A DNA stretch of 64,000 nucleotides from Ianthella basta (GCA_964019415.1 OZ025872.1:8771822-8835821), one strand, 5' to 3'; shown: positions 21,307 to 54,599, numbered from the stretch's first letter. Notes: generated by a model not told the origin, from the letters alone. Made by a program: numbers and translations.

Positions 21307-22440
21307 TTTTCGTTGCGCAAGGAAATGGTATACTATAGTATCCGTAGTCCGCATACGTCGCGCGCAATCCAATGCACCATGCACTGCGCACACACAACCA
21401 CGGATCCTCCAAGATCTATGACACAATTGAATGTGAAAGTGAACCAGTATGCTATTAGAGAAGCTGAAGGAGACCCAACTGGCAAGTTACCTAGATGTAC
21501 TTGGCATACACAGCATGCAGCACACAAAGGAACAGACACTGGATGTGTGATTAGGTGGCTGCATGGCTACATGAAATAGCTAGCTATGATTTTTCAACTT
21601 GTCATTAATTGAAGAATGCAGCTGGCATTGAGTCTATTCTTGCTGTATTGTCATGTGCCATGAACGTAGTGGCTACGTATAGGCGTGTTATCACTACAGC
21701 TATAGGTGTGTTATACAGGTGGTGTGCTTCTAGTGGCAAACATAGCTACCTAGCTATATACATATTCTCAAGTTCTGCTTAAGCTTCCCCCATCTCTGGC
21801 TAGCAATGCACGCTACATTTGTAAATAGATATATAGCTAGCTATGGTTTGATCACAGATACGCACACATATAAGCAGATACACAGAAAGACACTAGTACC
21901 AGCAATCCATTGCTATGTATAATGCCAGCTCTGATACAGCAAAACTGTTAGGGTCCTGGCACTGTGCAGGAGACACTGCGAGATAGACAGCTTGAAATCA
22001 ATTATGAAGAAAACGGACTACCCACTTTCTGCAATCAGTCAGTATTTGTAACAATAGCATCACAGTTTACGTGATGGGACATGTTAATAGGAAAAGTGGA
22101 TTTGAGCCTGGCTCCGATCTCTATATATAAGGGAGAGGCTACATGGTTGGAGAATTTTGCTGTCACACGCTGTATCACAATATTATACGCATTTCTCTGT
22201 TATTCATAATTGTAAAATGAAAGTATACAATTCGTCATGATGTGGTTGGTTTGAAGGTGATGGGTTGGTGACTATAAGATTTATCAGGTCTCGGTGTTAT
22301 AAACATCACATGCAATTTAGTTATTCTTCTTTCATATTCTATCTACATGCAATCACACATAGATATAGACTGTGGCATGTGCACACACATATGTACAATT
22401 GACAAGTCTGTCTTGTTTATAGATAATAATAATCTAATGA
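21307..22440. other. Intergenic, AT-rich
   Basis: Upstream side of the 200-residue gene with its CCAAT box, then AT-rich sequence with TAGCTAGCTA runs. Nothing else can be supported. Confidence 0.45.
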
Positions 22441-22562
22441 GAGTTAGAAGTCAAAAGGAGACTGGCAAGGAATTAAGGGAAAATAGCCACCAGCTGGTAT
22501 CGAACCCGGGGCAGCCTATGCTTTAATGCACAGTTTCTATGCCCAAGCCAAGTGACCCAGCA
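22441..22562 (-). mobile_element. tRNA-derived SINE copy
   Basis: Read on the minus strand it has an A-box-like TGGCTTGGGCAT and a perfect polymerase III B box (GGTTCGATACC, within CCGGGTTCGATACCAGCTGG), followed by a tail GGCTATTTTCCCTTAATTCC shared with copies at 27085, 30560, 30908 and 50935. The tRNA-like head and common tail define a SINE family. Confidence 0.65.
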
Positions 22563-23014
22563 GTGACAATTTGTCCCTCTTCACCTTCTGCAGACTAATT
22601 CGGAGTGATGGAATAGTTCAGTTAATCTTGTGGGTGAGTCACTGGCTGTTGCTACAGACCATACTATTGGACCATAATGGAACAATGGCAATGTTCTTCT
22701 AACTGCACACATGCAACCATTTACTAACCCAGTGCATGCATATGCATACGTACAGATGCCATGTACATTATCACACAACTAATCATTCAGTGTCAATTGT
22801 AATACAAGAGAATTCTTAACTAATAGTATGTCTTATAATTACAGAAATGTGCACTAATGGCTAATAATTTAAAGAAGACAGTTCACGTATCGCTAAACTT
22901 ACTGAAAAGGTATATACTGTATCATAATCACACATGGACTAACGGTGCCATCATTAGATCACCAAATTTACTCAGTTTGCCCTAGTTCTTAAATACGTGT
23001 GCAATAATTGCAAG

Positions 23015-23785
23015 TTACGATGGCCAGTAGGTCTGTCTCGATTCCAAGGTGTTATTCATTGCTCGTCCTGTCACAAGGGTAGGCAGAAGGTGTTTGTACT
23101 GGGTGGTTATCCTAAAAGTGAAGATGCCCACCGACACCACAAGAGCAATGAGGGTCGTAATCAGACAAACAACGGAGCACACAACAGTCAATTTTATCTT
23201 TTTGGCAGCAGTTTCGTTAAGTGCTTGAATCTTGATGCTTCCTGAGGCAGCCGCCAACACCCCGACGCCAGAATCCTTCGCCTGCAAGAATATCCCTTCC
23301 AGTCGCTCAACCTTAATTTCGTAGAACTCGTTTCCCTTCTGTTGTTTGGAGTCCGGCAGTATGGGCTGTGACAGCACTTTGCGTATAGTCCAGCATATGA
23401 CGTGTGCGTGCTGCACAAAGATCACAAACCAGACCATTCCGATCACTCCCGACACCAACGCCCACGGCCACCCGATGTAGTCGGGAACAAAGGGCATTGG
23501 AGCGATCAGGATACAGTAGACTAGGAACACCCATTGCATGAAACGGATGTGCCAGTAGGTGCGGAGTTTCCTGCGAGCAATGTAGGGGCGACTTTGTTTA
23601 ATGTAGAAGTTCGTCCTGGCGTAGATGTTATTTCGTACCTTCACGGACTGCCCGAATGTAGTCACGGTGATATTGTCTCGAGTTGCGTGTCCCAACTCCA
23701 CGTCACCCACTCTTGCTGTGCTAACAGCGGTGCTCGACACACCTGCGGCTGGAGTGCGAGCTTGCGTCCGCGGTGCTAGTGCCAT
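23015..23785 (-). CDS. Unrecognised membrane protein, paralogue A (intronless)
   Basis: The start at 23785 (GGC-ATG-GCA) is used because it aligns with the start of paralogue B; 24 further in-frame codons upstream are not shared. The 256-residue product has a variable N-terminus, a conserved VGDVELGHA motif, then SRPYIARRKLRTYWHIRFMQ just before two close hydrophobic spans (WVFLVYCILIAPMPFVP and WALVSGVIGMVWFVIFVQHA), a soluble stretch with EIKVERLEGIFLQAKDSGVG, and a third span (VVCLITTLIALVVSVGIF) near the C-terminus. Its last 24 residues differ from paralogue B. The layout suggests a three-span integral membrane protein. No known family is recognised. Confidence 0.65.
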   Translation of the reverse strand: MALAPRTQARTPAAGVSSTAVSTARVGDVELGHATRDNITVTTFGQSVKVRNNIYARTNFYIKQSRPYIARRKLRTYWHIRFMQWVFLVYCILIAPMPFVPDYIGWPWALVSGVIGMVWFVIFVQHAHVICWTIRKVLSQPILPDSKQQKGNEFYEIKVERLEGIFLQAKDSGVGVLAAASGSIKIQALNETAAKKIKLTVVCSVVCLITTLIALVVSVGIFTFRITTQYKHLLPTLVTGRAMNNTLESRQTYWPS

Positions 23786-24068
23786 GCCTCCTACTTCTCT
23801 TCTGAGCCGCGGCGTTGAGCTGGAGTTTTTATGGCTGATCGATATCCTTCCGTTCAAACACGTTTCCGTTTAAATTTTCCTAGTTAGCCAGCATGTATGC
23901 GTACTTGCCTTTCACTAGTTATGATGATCCGTTTCTGTATAGGTTCTTTATGCCACTACATACGTCTATATCAGAGTTGGATACTCAATAGTCATAACTT
24001 AGGTATTATATACTTAATTGGGTCAATTGATCAATTGCAAATTCATACATCATATATACAGTCAGCCG

Positions 24069-24242
24069 CAGTGGTGGATCCAGAGGGGAATCCAGGGGTG
24101 CAAAGAAACCCCCCTGCTAGTCTTTTGTAGGATGTTGGGCGGTTTTTAAGCCAAAATATGCCTGTGGTGGCAATATTTTATGGGCAGTGTGTGCACCTAA
24201 CCACTTCAGAATCCCCTTTCAGGAACCATAGAACTGCCACTG
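24069..24242. mobile_element. CAGTGG-ended MITE with 5-bp target duplication (copy 1)
   Basis: Ends CAGTGGTGGATCCAG and (inverse) CAGTGGCAGTTC. It is flanked by AGCCG and AGTCG. The paralogous block has the empty site (AGCCT at 29723-29727 followed by TAAAATGGGATCATTG), so the 174-bp element plus one 5-bp repeat is the insertion. The ends look hAT-like, but hAT elements normally duplicate 8 bp. Confidence 0.7.
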
Positions 24243-25440
24243 AGTCGTAAAGTGAGACCATTGATCTCTGACTGAGCTAGCTATAGTGTTCTCGGTGCTT
24301 CCTTTGTCAGTCCTGTGTCATCCAAGTATGGTCATGTGAAAGGCTTACAGAGTTAATTAGCGGCCCTCGTCAATAGAACCTTTCTTGGGCCAAAAGTATA
24401 GAATAGGTGGCAAAGTGGGTGGGGAGTGTGTACAACCTCATTTTGCAACAGTAATCAGTGAGTTGAAGCCAGTCTGTGCTGCCTCAGTCATGTGGACAAT
24501 ATATTATAATGGCTCCAGGCTACCATACAACATGCACACTCAGTTGGTCATGACATCACTCCAAAGGACATTCAAAGCATACAGAATAAGCATCTCTAGC
24601 TATAATATTATAGGCAGAATCAAGGGTTCATTCCATCTGCCTGCATGTACATTGGTTAGATGTCTAGCTCGTACCCTATAGAGCAGAACAGAATTTAATG
24701 TGGTCAACTCAATGTGGTCAATCAACTCATGCATATGCATGTACGTGTTCCTATATGCATGTATGCTACAAGGATTTCCATTTCTTGTTTGTTCTTTATA
24801 GCTAGCATATAACATCCCAAGCAAGGGTCTTCTGGGCCTGAAATCTTGTAAGTCTGGCCTTCTTCGAGTTCATTATTTAAGTCCCTAAGTACTCTTGAAA
24901 TCATCAGCAAATTGTCAATTAGCTTAGTGCGCATATACCAGTATGGGGCAAACCTTTTAAATTGTGAGGTCTGCTAGCTATATTGGAGGTATATTACTAT
25001 TAATTCATTCAGTATAGTCCAAATGACAAACATGGCCTTGATGCTGAGGTACTGGTCTTAATTAGCCATAATATATAGGGACACATGAATGAATAAGTAT
25101 AATTATAGCACATAGTTAAATGCACACGCTATACAAAACAAGCTATCTGTGTACCTATGTAATTAGTGATGTCTGACTCTCATGCCAGCACAGGCTTCTA
25201 CAGTTCCATCCCATACATGATTGGAAAGGCTTCAGGGCTACCAAAATATTCCCCCTGTGGCTAATTATAAGACCAATGAATGTAATTATAACATTTGACT
25301 GCAAGGATTCTCTCCTTCTATAATTATCTAGCTATCACAAGCAGTATAGCATCAGATTTTCTTTCTGCTTAACAATGGTAATTGTAATTACCTTAATCTG
25401 ATGAAGTCTTGCATTAATTATTAGTTATTAACGATCAAGT
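24243..25440. repeat. Flank of membrane gene A, repeated beside gene B
   Basis: Segments here (for example CATTGATCTCTGACT, GGTGGCAAAGTGG, TCATGACATCACT, TATAATATTATAGGCAGAATC) recur in order at 29740-30300, upstream of paralogue B, and partly at 56080-56230. A further block at 25140-25330 is repeated at 27880-28080. No gene is supported. Confidence 0.6.
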
Positions 25441-26183
25441 ATAGGAAATATTATCTCCACAGCCATCACAGAAAGTCTGCTGACAGTCGCAATTTCAGTT
25501 GATAGTTACAGAGAGGAACTAGTAAAGCACAGTAGAGGCTACATGAGGAGCAGAAGAAAAGTGATGAGGCAAAGCTAGATGGGATACTCAAATGTATGGA
25601 TGCAAAGAAGAATAGAGCCATAATGAAGGCATGCGCAGTTCAGGGGAAACTTCCCATTGGCTGATATGTAGTCTTGCCCAATACTCGTCACCATTATGAT
25701 CTATCTCCTACCGAGTTTTGCGACGCCTTGGTACTATGATACAATCGACCATTTTTGAGGCTGCCAGCAGACTGTGATGGCTGTGGAGCCTCCTTCAGTA
25801 TTGAACATGCGCTGGCCATGGATTGTAAGAGAGGGGGCCTAGTGACCCAAAGGCATAAGGAAGTGAGAGATGCCCTAGGGGATATTGCAGCATTGGCATA
25901 GAGAAGACAAAGGATTGAGCCAATCATTAGAGATGCTGATGATGCTAGAAACCTCCTAGCCCTAGTGGCAGACCAAAGATTGAGAGGATTATGGCAACCT
26001 CAAGCTGAGGCGTTGTTTGATATACATGTCATCAACACCAACATCCAGTCACATGCCCAACAATCTATGAAGGCAGTATTGTCATATGCTGAGAAAGAGA
26101 AGAATAGAAAATACAATCCGAAGCAGCACAGGCAATTATTAAGACGTGCATCATTTTCCCCCATTGTGCTAAGTGTAGATTGA
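25440..26183 (+). mobile_element. LINE 3' remnant with zinc knuckle and endonuclease-like region
   Basis: Despite stops, frames give ARHH/RHHYDLSPTEFCDALVL, LRLPADCDGCGASFSIEHAL, then GGLVTQRHKEVRDALGDIAA and ARNLLALVADQRLRGLWQPQ with AEALFDIHVINTNIQSH. This order (C-x2-C..H..C knuckle, then a PD-type region with a conserved WQPQAEALFDI) is the C-terminal part of a non-LTR retrotransposon protein family common in marine invertebrates. It is a 5'-truncated, dead copy. Confidence 0.65.
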
Positions 26184-26291
26184 TATCTGAGATGAGAAGC
26201 AAAGGTCTTTATGACAAGCATGTGGCAAAGTCACACAGTGAGGTGATGGAGTCGGTACAGGTGCACTGCCATCCTGAGAGCATGCAATGAA

Positions 26292-26537
26292 CACTAAAAA
26301 CGTGGCTTGTTTTACTGAGTAGTGTTTCTTGGTAAACTAGAGATTCTGCACATTATGTAAAACATGGTAAACTGGTGTTTAAGTTTACCAGCATGGTAAA
26401 ACATCAATTGATGATATTCATTGTTGTTTTACTTTGTTAGTAAACTTAACACTAGTTTACCATGTTTTACTTAGTGTGTGGAATCTCTATAGTTTTCCAA
26501 GAGCACTACTTGGTAAAACAAGCCACTTTTTGTAGTG
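26292..26537. mobile_element. CACTA-type MITE, 246 bp
   Basis: Starts CACTAAAAACGTGGCTTG and ends with its inverse CAAGCCACTTTTTGTAGTG. The two ~110-base arms pair along most of their length (both contain TAAAACATGGTAAACT). It is flanked by GAA on each side (26289-26291 and 26538-26540). CACTA ends with a 3-bp duplication fit the EnSpm/CACTA superfamily. It carries no coding capacity. Confidence 0.8.
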
Positions 26538-26919
26538 GAATAGGTGGATTCGTGGATCAAGATTGAGGTGGAGGAGTGGGCTCAGAATGGATGATGGTGC
26601 TGCATGGATTGGCCATTATCATGAGATAGACTAATATGAGCATTCAGTTACTCATTTACACAGACAGTCCATCCAAACAGTTGTTTCAAAACTAATTATG
26701 GCACTTGAATTATTGCTGTTGTGGTGGTGGTGGTGATAAAAAAAATTACAATAATATAATTATGATTATCAAGTAAAAGTGATAAATGTGCAGTAATCAC
26801 AGATATCTTCTTAGTGTCCATAATCTAAGAAGATACTTGAATTCATCGACAAATTGTTAATTGGCGAAGTGCACATTAATTTTTAATTTTACCAGTACAA
26901 TATGGGGTCATTACAGCAT

Positions 26920-28260
26920 GCATGCAGTGATCTCCTCATTGTATGTAGCACTTCACCTTCAATTTGAATGTCAGATCCCTGAAGACCCATGGAACTAGCA
27001 TAATGTGCAGAAAGATTATATTTCTCCTATATATGTAGCTATAGTGGCCGCTGTTCTGCTTCAAATCTAATATATTCCATGTTGAGTCTAATGAAAGTCA
27101 CAACTCGGAAGAAATGTTGGAAAGAATTAAGGGGAAACTGGTACCAGCTGACAGCCAAACCCAGAACAGCTTACACCCTAATGCGGGTTTCAGCAACCCA
27201 AGCCAACCAATCAGGCCAGAATAGTTTGAATTTCAAATTCTGAAATTTCAATTTTTGAAGTAATAAGTTGCAGCAGTAAGCGGCCCACCCATTCAGGTTA
27301 GTGGAACATTTTAAGTCATTGTTCCGTACTGACTTGTTGTACACAGGTTCTAAGTGGCAGCAGTTAGTGGCACATCTGCAAAGGTTAGTTGAGCCATTCC
27401 ATCGTTCGGAACTAGCCTATAAGGAGAGTACAAGGAAATGAAGGCCCTGAAAAATCTTGGTAACGATGAGGCTATCAAAATGGTTTCTGGTTGCAGTTGG
27501 TCATGTGGACGAGTAGAATATTGGGGGAGGGAGGCATATATGCCTGTAGGTATATGTGCATTCCTTTAGTAAAATCTCAAGCACATATGCTTGTTTCTAC
27601 ATATAGTCCCTCTTCCATGATAAGAGCTAGGGTTTCAGTGCTCCAATACGTTCTCCGTATGGCTAAGACTGGTACCTCAGCAACAAGACAATGCTTGTCA
27701 TTTCAACCATACTGAATGAATTAATAGTATTATACCTCCTATATAAAGCTAACTATCCACAATTTAAATGGCTATTTTGCATCTTTCAAGTAATGCGTTT
27801 TAAATAGTCTTTTGGCCATTCTCACATGAATGCACTACATATAGCATCCATGCAGTTAATAATTGCACATACTATAAAAATCAAGTTATCTGTGTTATGT
27901 GTGCCTATAATTATGTAATTAGTAATGTCTGACTCTCATGCCAGTACAGGCTTCTACAGTTCCTACCCATACATGATTGGAAGGCTTCAGGGCTACCAAA
28001 ACATCCCCCTGTGGCTAATAAGTCCTGAATGTAATTATAACATTTGACTGCAAGGATTCTCTCATTCCATAATTACCTGTCTTTATCACAAGCAGGTTGG
28101 TATCTCTTTCTGCTGAAACAGGTAATTGTATTTACTTTATTTTAATCTGATGAAAGCTTGAATAAAATTATTGTTGTTCATGATCAAGTAGGAGATGAAT
28201 GGGCAACACTGCACTTTCATGATAATCATTGGTTGCAGTTTGTTTGGACATGTGGTTTTC
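26920..28260. repeat. Block of dispersed repeats
   Basis: 26920-27420 matches 30390-30900; 27480-27740 matches 55588-55825; 27880-28260 matches 25140-25440 and, inverted, 55870-56070. A SINE copy sits at 27085-27215. There is no gene. This repeat set also surrounds the ZSWIM duplication, which suggests the repeats helped rearrange the region. Confidence 0.6.
27085..27215 (-). mobile_element. SINE copy
   Basis: Minus strand: TTGGCTTGGGTTGCTGAAAC, then TCTGGGTTTGGCTGTCAGCT and the shared tail GGTACCAGTTTCCCCTTAAT. The B box has decayed (GGTTTGGCTGTC). Confidence 0.55.
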
Positions 28261-28833
28261 ACCAACTGCTATAGTCTAAGATTTGAATCTACCAACAGAG
28301 TGTATGAGTGTGCATAAAATATTGTGCATTATAATTATTTATCACACAAATTAATGCATGCAGTATAACACGTTTGCACACGGCCACTCTATACTAGTCA
28401 GAGAGCATCTCTCCACCAACTAGTGATAGCTTATATATCATACAGACTATAAGCAAACTGGACACTTAGACATTAAAGACAAATGCTTTGAATTTAAATA
28501 TTTTGGATTACACACATTATAGTATAATGTTAACATAGTCACAAAATACATATATTAACAAAAAGAGTTCTGATGACCCCTTTAATGTAGGCAGGTCATG
28601 CATGCCACAAAACACTTCTACTGTACTACTCTAATACTGCTGCAGCTATACAATAGAGTTAATCACACTTGTAGTCTAGTGCATAACAACAAATTCACTC
28701 AGAGTTTCTTAAGTCCATTTCTTGAATAACGTGTACGTAAGTTACCATAGCCAGCACAGGTCTGTCTCAAGGTTACATATATTGCAATTGCTCTCACCCG
28801 TATATTATACTGAGGTTGACAACATGAAGTAAG
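28261..28833. other. Spacer downstream of membrane gene B
   Basis: AT-rich sequence on the 3' side of the minus-strand gene. No coding or structured feature recognised. Confidence 0.4.
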
Positions 28834-29541
28834 CTACATCATGATGATGTTGTCGTCGGTGACAATCCTGCCACAAAAGACGCCCACCGACACCACAAGA
28901 CTTATAATGGTGATTATCAGGCAAACAACGGAGAGCACAGCACTCGTTTTAACATTGTAGGCAGCAGTTTCGTTCAGCGCTTGAATCTTGATGCTTTCTG
29001 AAGCAGCTGCCCATATCCCAACGCCAGAATTCTTCGCCCGCAAAAATATTCCTTCAAGTCGATCGACTTTGATTTCGTAGTACTCGTTTGGGTCCGGTTG
29101 TTTGGAGTCCGGCAACACAGGCTGTGACAGCAACTTGGGTATAGTCCAGCATACGACGTGTGCGTGCTGCACAAAGATCACAAACCAGACCATTCCGATC
29201 ACTCCCGTCACCAATGCCCACGGCCACCCGATGAAGTCCGGAAGAAAGGGCACTGGAGGGATCAAGCCGAAGTAGAATACGAACGCGCCTACCATATAAC
29301 GAATGTACCAGTAGGTGCGGAGTTTTCCGTGAGGAATATATGGACGACTTGTCTTAATGTAGAAGTTGGTGTGGATGTAGACGTCATTACGTAACACAGT
29401 CAGCCTGCCCGGTATCTTTGTGACAGTGACAGCTTCCCCAGCTGCGTGCCCCAACTCTACATCATCAACTCTGGCTACGAGGACAGAGGTGTTCGTTTGA
29501 CTTGCAATTGGCTGATCTTGCCTCCTCTCTGCTACTGCCAT
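28834..29541 (-). CDS. Unrecognised membrane protein, paralogue B (intronless)
   Basis: A 235-residue frame starting GTC-ATG-GCA. It is clearly related to paralogue A from VDDVELGHA onward: SRPYIPHGKLRTYWYIRYM, then FLPDFIGWPWALV with GVIGMVWFVIFVQHAHVVCW, EIKVDRLEGIFLRAKNSGVG and a last span VVCLIITIISLVVSVGVF. The hydrophobic spans and the GWPWALV-GVIGMVWFVIFVQHAHV block are the most conserved parts and so likely the core of its function. The N-terminal ~35 residues and the C-terminal tail are unlike A. Both genes lack introns, so one may come from a retrocopy, but shared 5' flanking DNA argues for ordinary tandem duplication. Confidence 0.65.
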   Translation of the reverse strand: MAVAERRQDQPIASQTNTSVLVARVDDVELGHAAGEAVTVTKIPGRLTVLRNDVYIHTNFYIKTSRPYIPHGKLRTYWYIRYMVGAFVFYFGLIPPVPFLPDFIGWPWALVTGVIGMVWFVIFVQHAHVVCWTIPKLLSQPVLPDSKQPDPNEYYEIKVDRLEGIFLRAKNSGVGIWAAASESIKIQALNETAAYNVKTSAVLSVVCLIITIISLVVSVGVFCGRIVTDDNIIMM

Positions 29542-29721
29542 GACTGGTCTGCTGCGTACGTGTTAATGAATTCAGCGGTTCAGTTTTATCACAGTATACA
29601 GTGTGCACCCTTCCGCTTCCGGTTAAGCTATAATACAATAACTTCAGTGGGAATGCTTGGGTTACTAGCAAATTCATACATATATAGACAAGACATGCAT
29701 GGGGGAGTTAGACTGCTACAG

Positions 29722-30390
29722 TCAGCCTTAAAATGGGATCATTGATCTCTGACTACATGAGCTAGCTCAAGATCAGTGCATGCTTCGAACCATTGTCAGT
29801 CCTGTGCTCCATGTATGGTGATTCAGAATGTTAAATGAAGGCTTGCAGACATAATTGGCCACATCAACGTAAGTTTCTCCTGGGTTCAAAGTTAATAGGT
29901 GCGTGGCAAAGTGGCTGGTGAGTTTACAGCCTCTTATTCATACGCTACCATACAACACTCAGTTGGTCATGACATCATTTCAAGGGACATTCAAGGCATA
30001 CAGCATAAGCGTCTTTAGCTGTATAATATTATAGGCAGAATCAAGGGATCATTCCAGCTACCTGCATGTACATTGGTTAAAGGTGCAGCTCACTATATAC
30101 CCTATAGAGCAGAACAGAATCTAATGGGGTATTCATGCAACTACACGTTTCTTTAAAATTTATTTGTATAATAATGCCATGAGGGTATAATTTCCAGATC
30201 TTCATTGTTCTGTCATCTTTAAAGTGTACACAGCATCCCATGCATGCAAGGGCCTTCGGACCCAGGATTCTTAAAGTCATTCTTGGAGTCCATAATTTAA
30301 GACCCTAGGTATATACTTGGATTCATTGTCAAATTGTCAATTGGCGAAGTGCACATTTGTATACCAGTATATGGGGCCATTATAGCATGC
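29722..30390. repeat. Flank of membrane gene B (second copy of the duplicated block)
   Basis: Matches 24243-24930 segment by segment, and lacks the MITE present at 24069. No gene. Confidence 0.6.
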
Positions 30391-30559
30391 ATGCAGTTGT
30401 CTCCTCATTGTATGTAGCACTTCACCTTCAATTTGAATGTCAAATCCCTGAAGACCCATGGAACTAGCGTAATGTGCAGAAAGATTATATTTCTCCTATA
30501 TATGTAGCTATAGTGGCCATGCAATATTCTGTTTCAAACCTAATATATTCTATGTTGAG

Positions 30560-31047
30560 TCTAATGAAAGTCACGACCCGGAAGAATTGTTGGAAAGAAA
30601 GGGTAAACTGGCACCAGCTGGCAGCCAAATCCAGGACAACCTATGCCCAAACGCGGGGTTTCAGCCACCCAAGCCAACCAACCAGGCCGGAACAATTTTA
30701 ATGTCAAATTCTGAAATTTCGAATTTTAAATTGATAAGTGGCAGCAGTAAGCAGTCCGCCCATTCAGGTTAATGGAACATTTTCATCGTTTCGTACTGAC
30801 TTGTTGTATGCAGGTTCTAAGTGACAGCAGTTAGCGGCATACCTGCAAAGGTTAGCTGAACCATTTCATTGTTCGAAACTAGCCTATAAGGAGAGAAAGG
30901 GCAAATTGTTCTGGCTTGGTTGGTTGGCTTGGGCTGCTGGAACCCCGTTAGGGTGAAAGTTGTCCTGGGTTTGGCTGCCAGCTGGTGCCAGTTTTCCCTT
31001 TCTTTCCAAAATTTCTTCCAAGATGTGACTTTCATTAGACTCAACAC
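30560..31047. mobile_element. Two SINE copies head-to-head
   Basis: 30560-30695 (minus) and 30908-31047 (plus) are inverted copies about 140 bp long sharing GGTTGGTTGGCTTGGG, TGTCCTGG, TTTGGCTGCCAGCTGGTGCC and CTTTCATTAGACTCAACA. The 212-base spacer includes repeat sequence also seen at 27230-27420. The pair can form a long hairpin. Confidence 0.65.
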
Positions 31048-31999
31048 ACGCACGGTTACAACTGACTCATTCATCTTATATAATAGCTAATAATTATATA
31101 TATTCTATTAAGCAATCTGTAAACTATAATACATAGCATTCTCAAAATAAACTAACATTGTGCATTATGCAGTTACTAGATACCTCGGATCCTTCCAAAA
31201 TTCACAGACACTTATGATAATAACTGTAAAACTATTAAATGGTGGACTATGACATACAATTCATATATAAAAATGTATACAATAGCTATCTGCATGGTTA
31301 ATGCTGCTCAATTCCCTGCCTTACATGCAATAGAACTAATTATATTAAACTGTATTGTACTTAAACTGTAGACAGCAATAATTATACTAACATGCTATAG
31401 CAATTACCTACAAATACATATGCTCTGCAGATATAATGCATAATATAATAGAAATATACAATTATGCAATAAAATTATAAAATTTAATTATTGCACTGTA
31501 TACAGATAAGCAGCAGTATAGTTATGTATACATATCAACTACTGCACACCTATACTGATGTATACAATTATTGCAAATGAAAGAATTTTAATATATAGTA
31601 TGATTATGGATTATGGCCATTTTTCACTCCATTCTTAGTTGGCTGTGACATTCTTACAAGATCAGTTGGTTGTCACAGCGTAGACAAGTCACTCAACACG
31701 ATCAGTCACATCCACCATTTTGTCAACATCGTGTCATCAAAATTAATGGTCATTCAATTATTGAGTACACAATAAACCATACTCAATACTATAATGAACA
31801 TGTGGTGACATGATATGAGTTGCATATAGTTCATTCAAAGTATACATAGCTGACTATAAATTGTGTTATGGAAGCATAATTATTATAAAGATATAAAGCA
31901 ATTTACAAAGACTACTACACACATATAGCTAGAGGCTAAGTGCAAGAAATAAGCTTGAAATACAATATCTTATAATGTGTCTACGTCAAGTACTATCAA

Positions 32000-53520
<21,521 letters not shown>

Positions 53521-53534
53521 GACTTCTCTCAATC

Positions 53535-53543
53535 TCACGTGAC
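53535..53543. promoter_or_regulatory. TCACGTGAC E-box before the ZSWIM start
   Basis: Lies 15-23 bases before the ATG on the coding strand as GTCACGTGA, an E-box of the USF/TFE type. Matches the octamer at 8135. Confidence 0.45.
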
Positions 53544-53729
53544 CTCTATGTAAATGGCCGGCTAATTATGAATGCCACGGTACGGGTAGAGCGGGACAAT
53601 TTGAAAATATGTGATCTGCACGATCAGTCGATCAGCGCTAACTTTCTGATAACGTAGCATCCTGCTGGCTTAACTTTAGCTACAACGAAATCGTTACGGA
53701 AACAGCTTAACCAGAGCTATAACTACCTA

Positions 53730-53896
53730 CAGTGGCGGATCTAGGATTTCCGAAAAGGGGGTTCTAAGGTAATTAGGTTTACACACAGTGCCCTGGATAA
53801 ATGGCCACTATGCCTCTTTATGGGCTAATAAAATTATACAGGACTAGCAAAAGGGCAGTTCCTTTGCACCTGGATCCCCCTCTGAATCCGCCACTG
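53730..53896. mobile_element. CAGTGG-ended MITE (copy 2)
   Basis: Ends CAGTGGCGGATCTAGGATT and CAGTGGCGGATTCAGAGGG (inverse), flanked on both sides by ACCTA. Same family and same 5-bp target length as the element at 24069. Confidence 0.75.
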
Positions 53897-53920
53897 ACCT
53901 AGTTAGTTAATAAACGTAAC

Positions 53921-54387
53921 GCACATTCTCGTTGTTCGGGATAATCTTCAATTCTGGACGAAATGCCACGAAACCTGGTAGGATTACGAAGAGGGTGACT
54001 GTGAGTAACCTCGCCGAGTCGAAATTTGGCTTAAGGTCGTTCTGTCCGAGTTCTTGCCACTTTTACGGTCACCGCAATATCTAAGAGATAGGGAAAAGAT
54101 CGTGTTTCGTTTTCCAGAAACTCCTCCTTCAACTTTCCACCAATCTTCGCCAAAATTGGAAGAGTATATCACGGCAATACGAGGGGTGATCTAATGTGGT
54201 TAGCGGCTTCGCCGCTGGACTCCTTTAGGCTAAATGGATTAACATTAGTAAATTCTGTACGAACGGAGTTTTACGGAGCAAGTATACGTCCTGCATGCTC
54301 CTAATTAAATGGACGGTTCTGATTGGTTAAACGCTCAACCTTCAAACGATATGCTGGGAACCCACCCGAAGGGCGGGCATTCAGCTA
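53921..54387 (+). mobile_element. Dispersed element copy B
   Basis: Same family as 15931-16337, opposite orientation in the window; this copy is somewhat longer. It ends in the GC hairpin CCCACCCGAAGGGCGGG then CATTCAG-CTAT. Confidence 0.65.
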
Positions 54388-54599
54388 TATAGGAATTATA
54401 ATAATTGGTAATAATATTATTATTAGCTAGCTACAATATGAATCATAGCTATAGCTAGCTATTTTAAAGTAATAATAATGATATTAGGTAGCTATACTTC
54501 ATCCACAAAATCACAGCTTAGATAGCTATTATCTAGAAATTGCTAGCTGCTTGACCCTATAAGTAGACTCGGCGTGAAATAACTATAATTATCTGGTTA

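Noticed and set aside
22441..22562. A tRNA gene, because of the perfect B box
   Set aside because: No cloverleaf can be formed and the sequence is shared with dispersed copies, so it is a SINE head.
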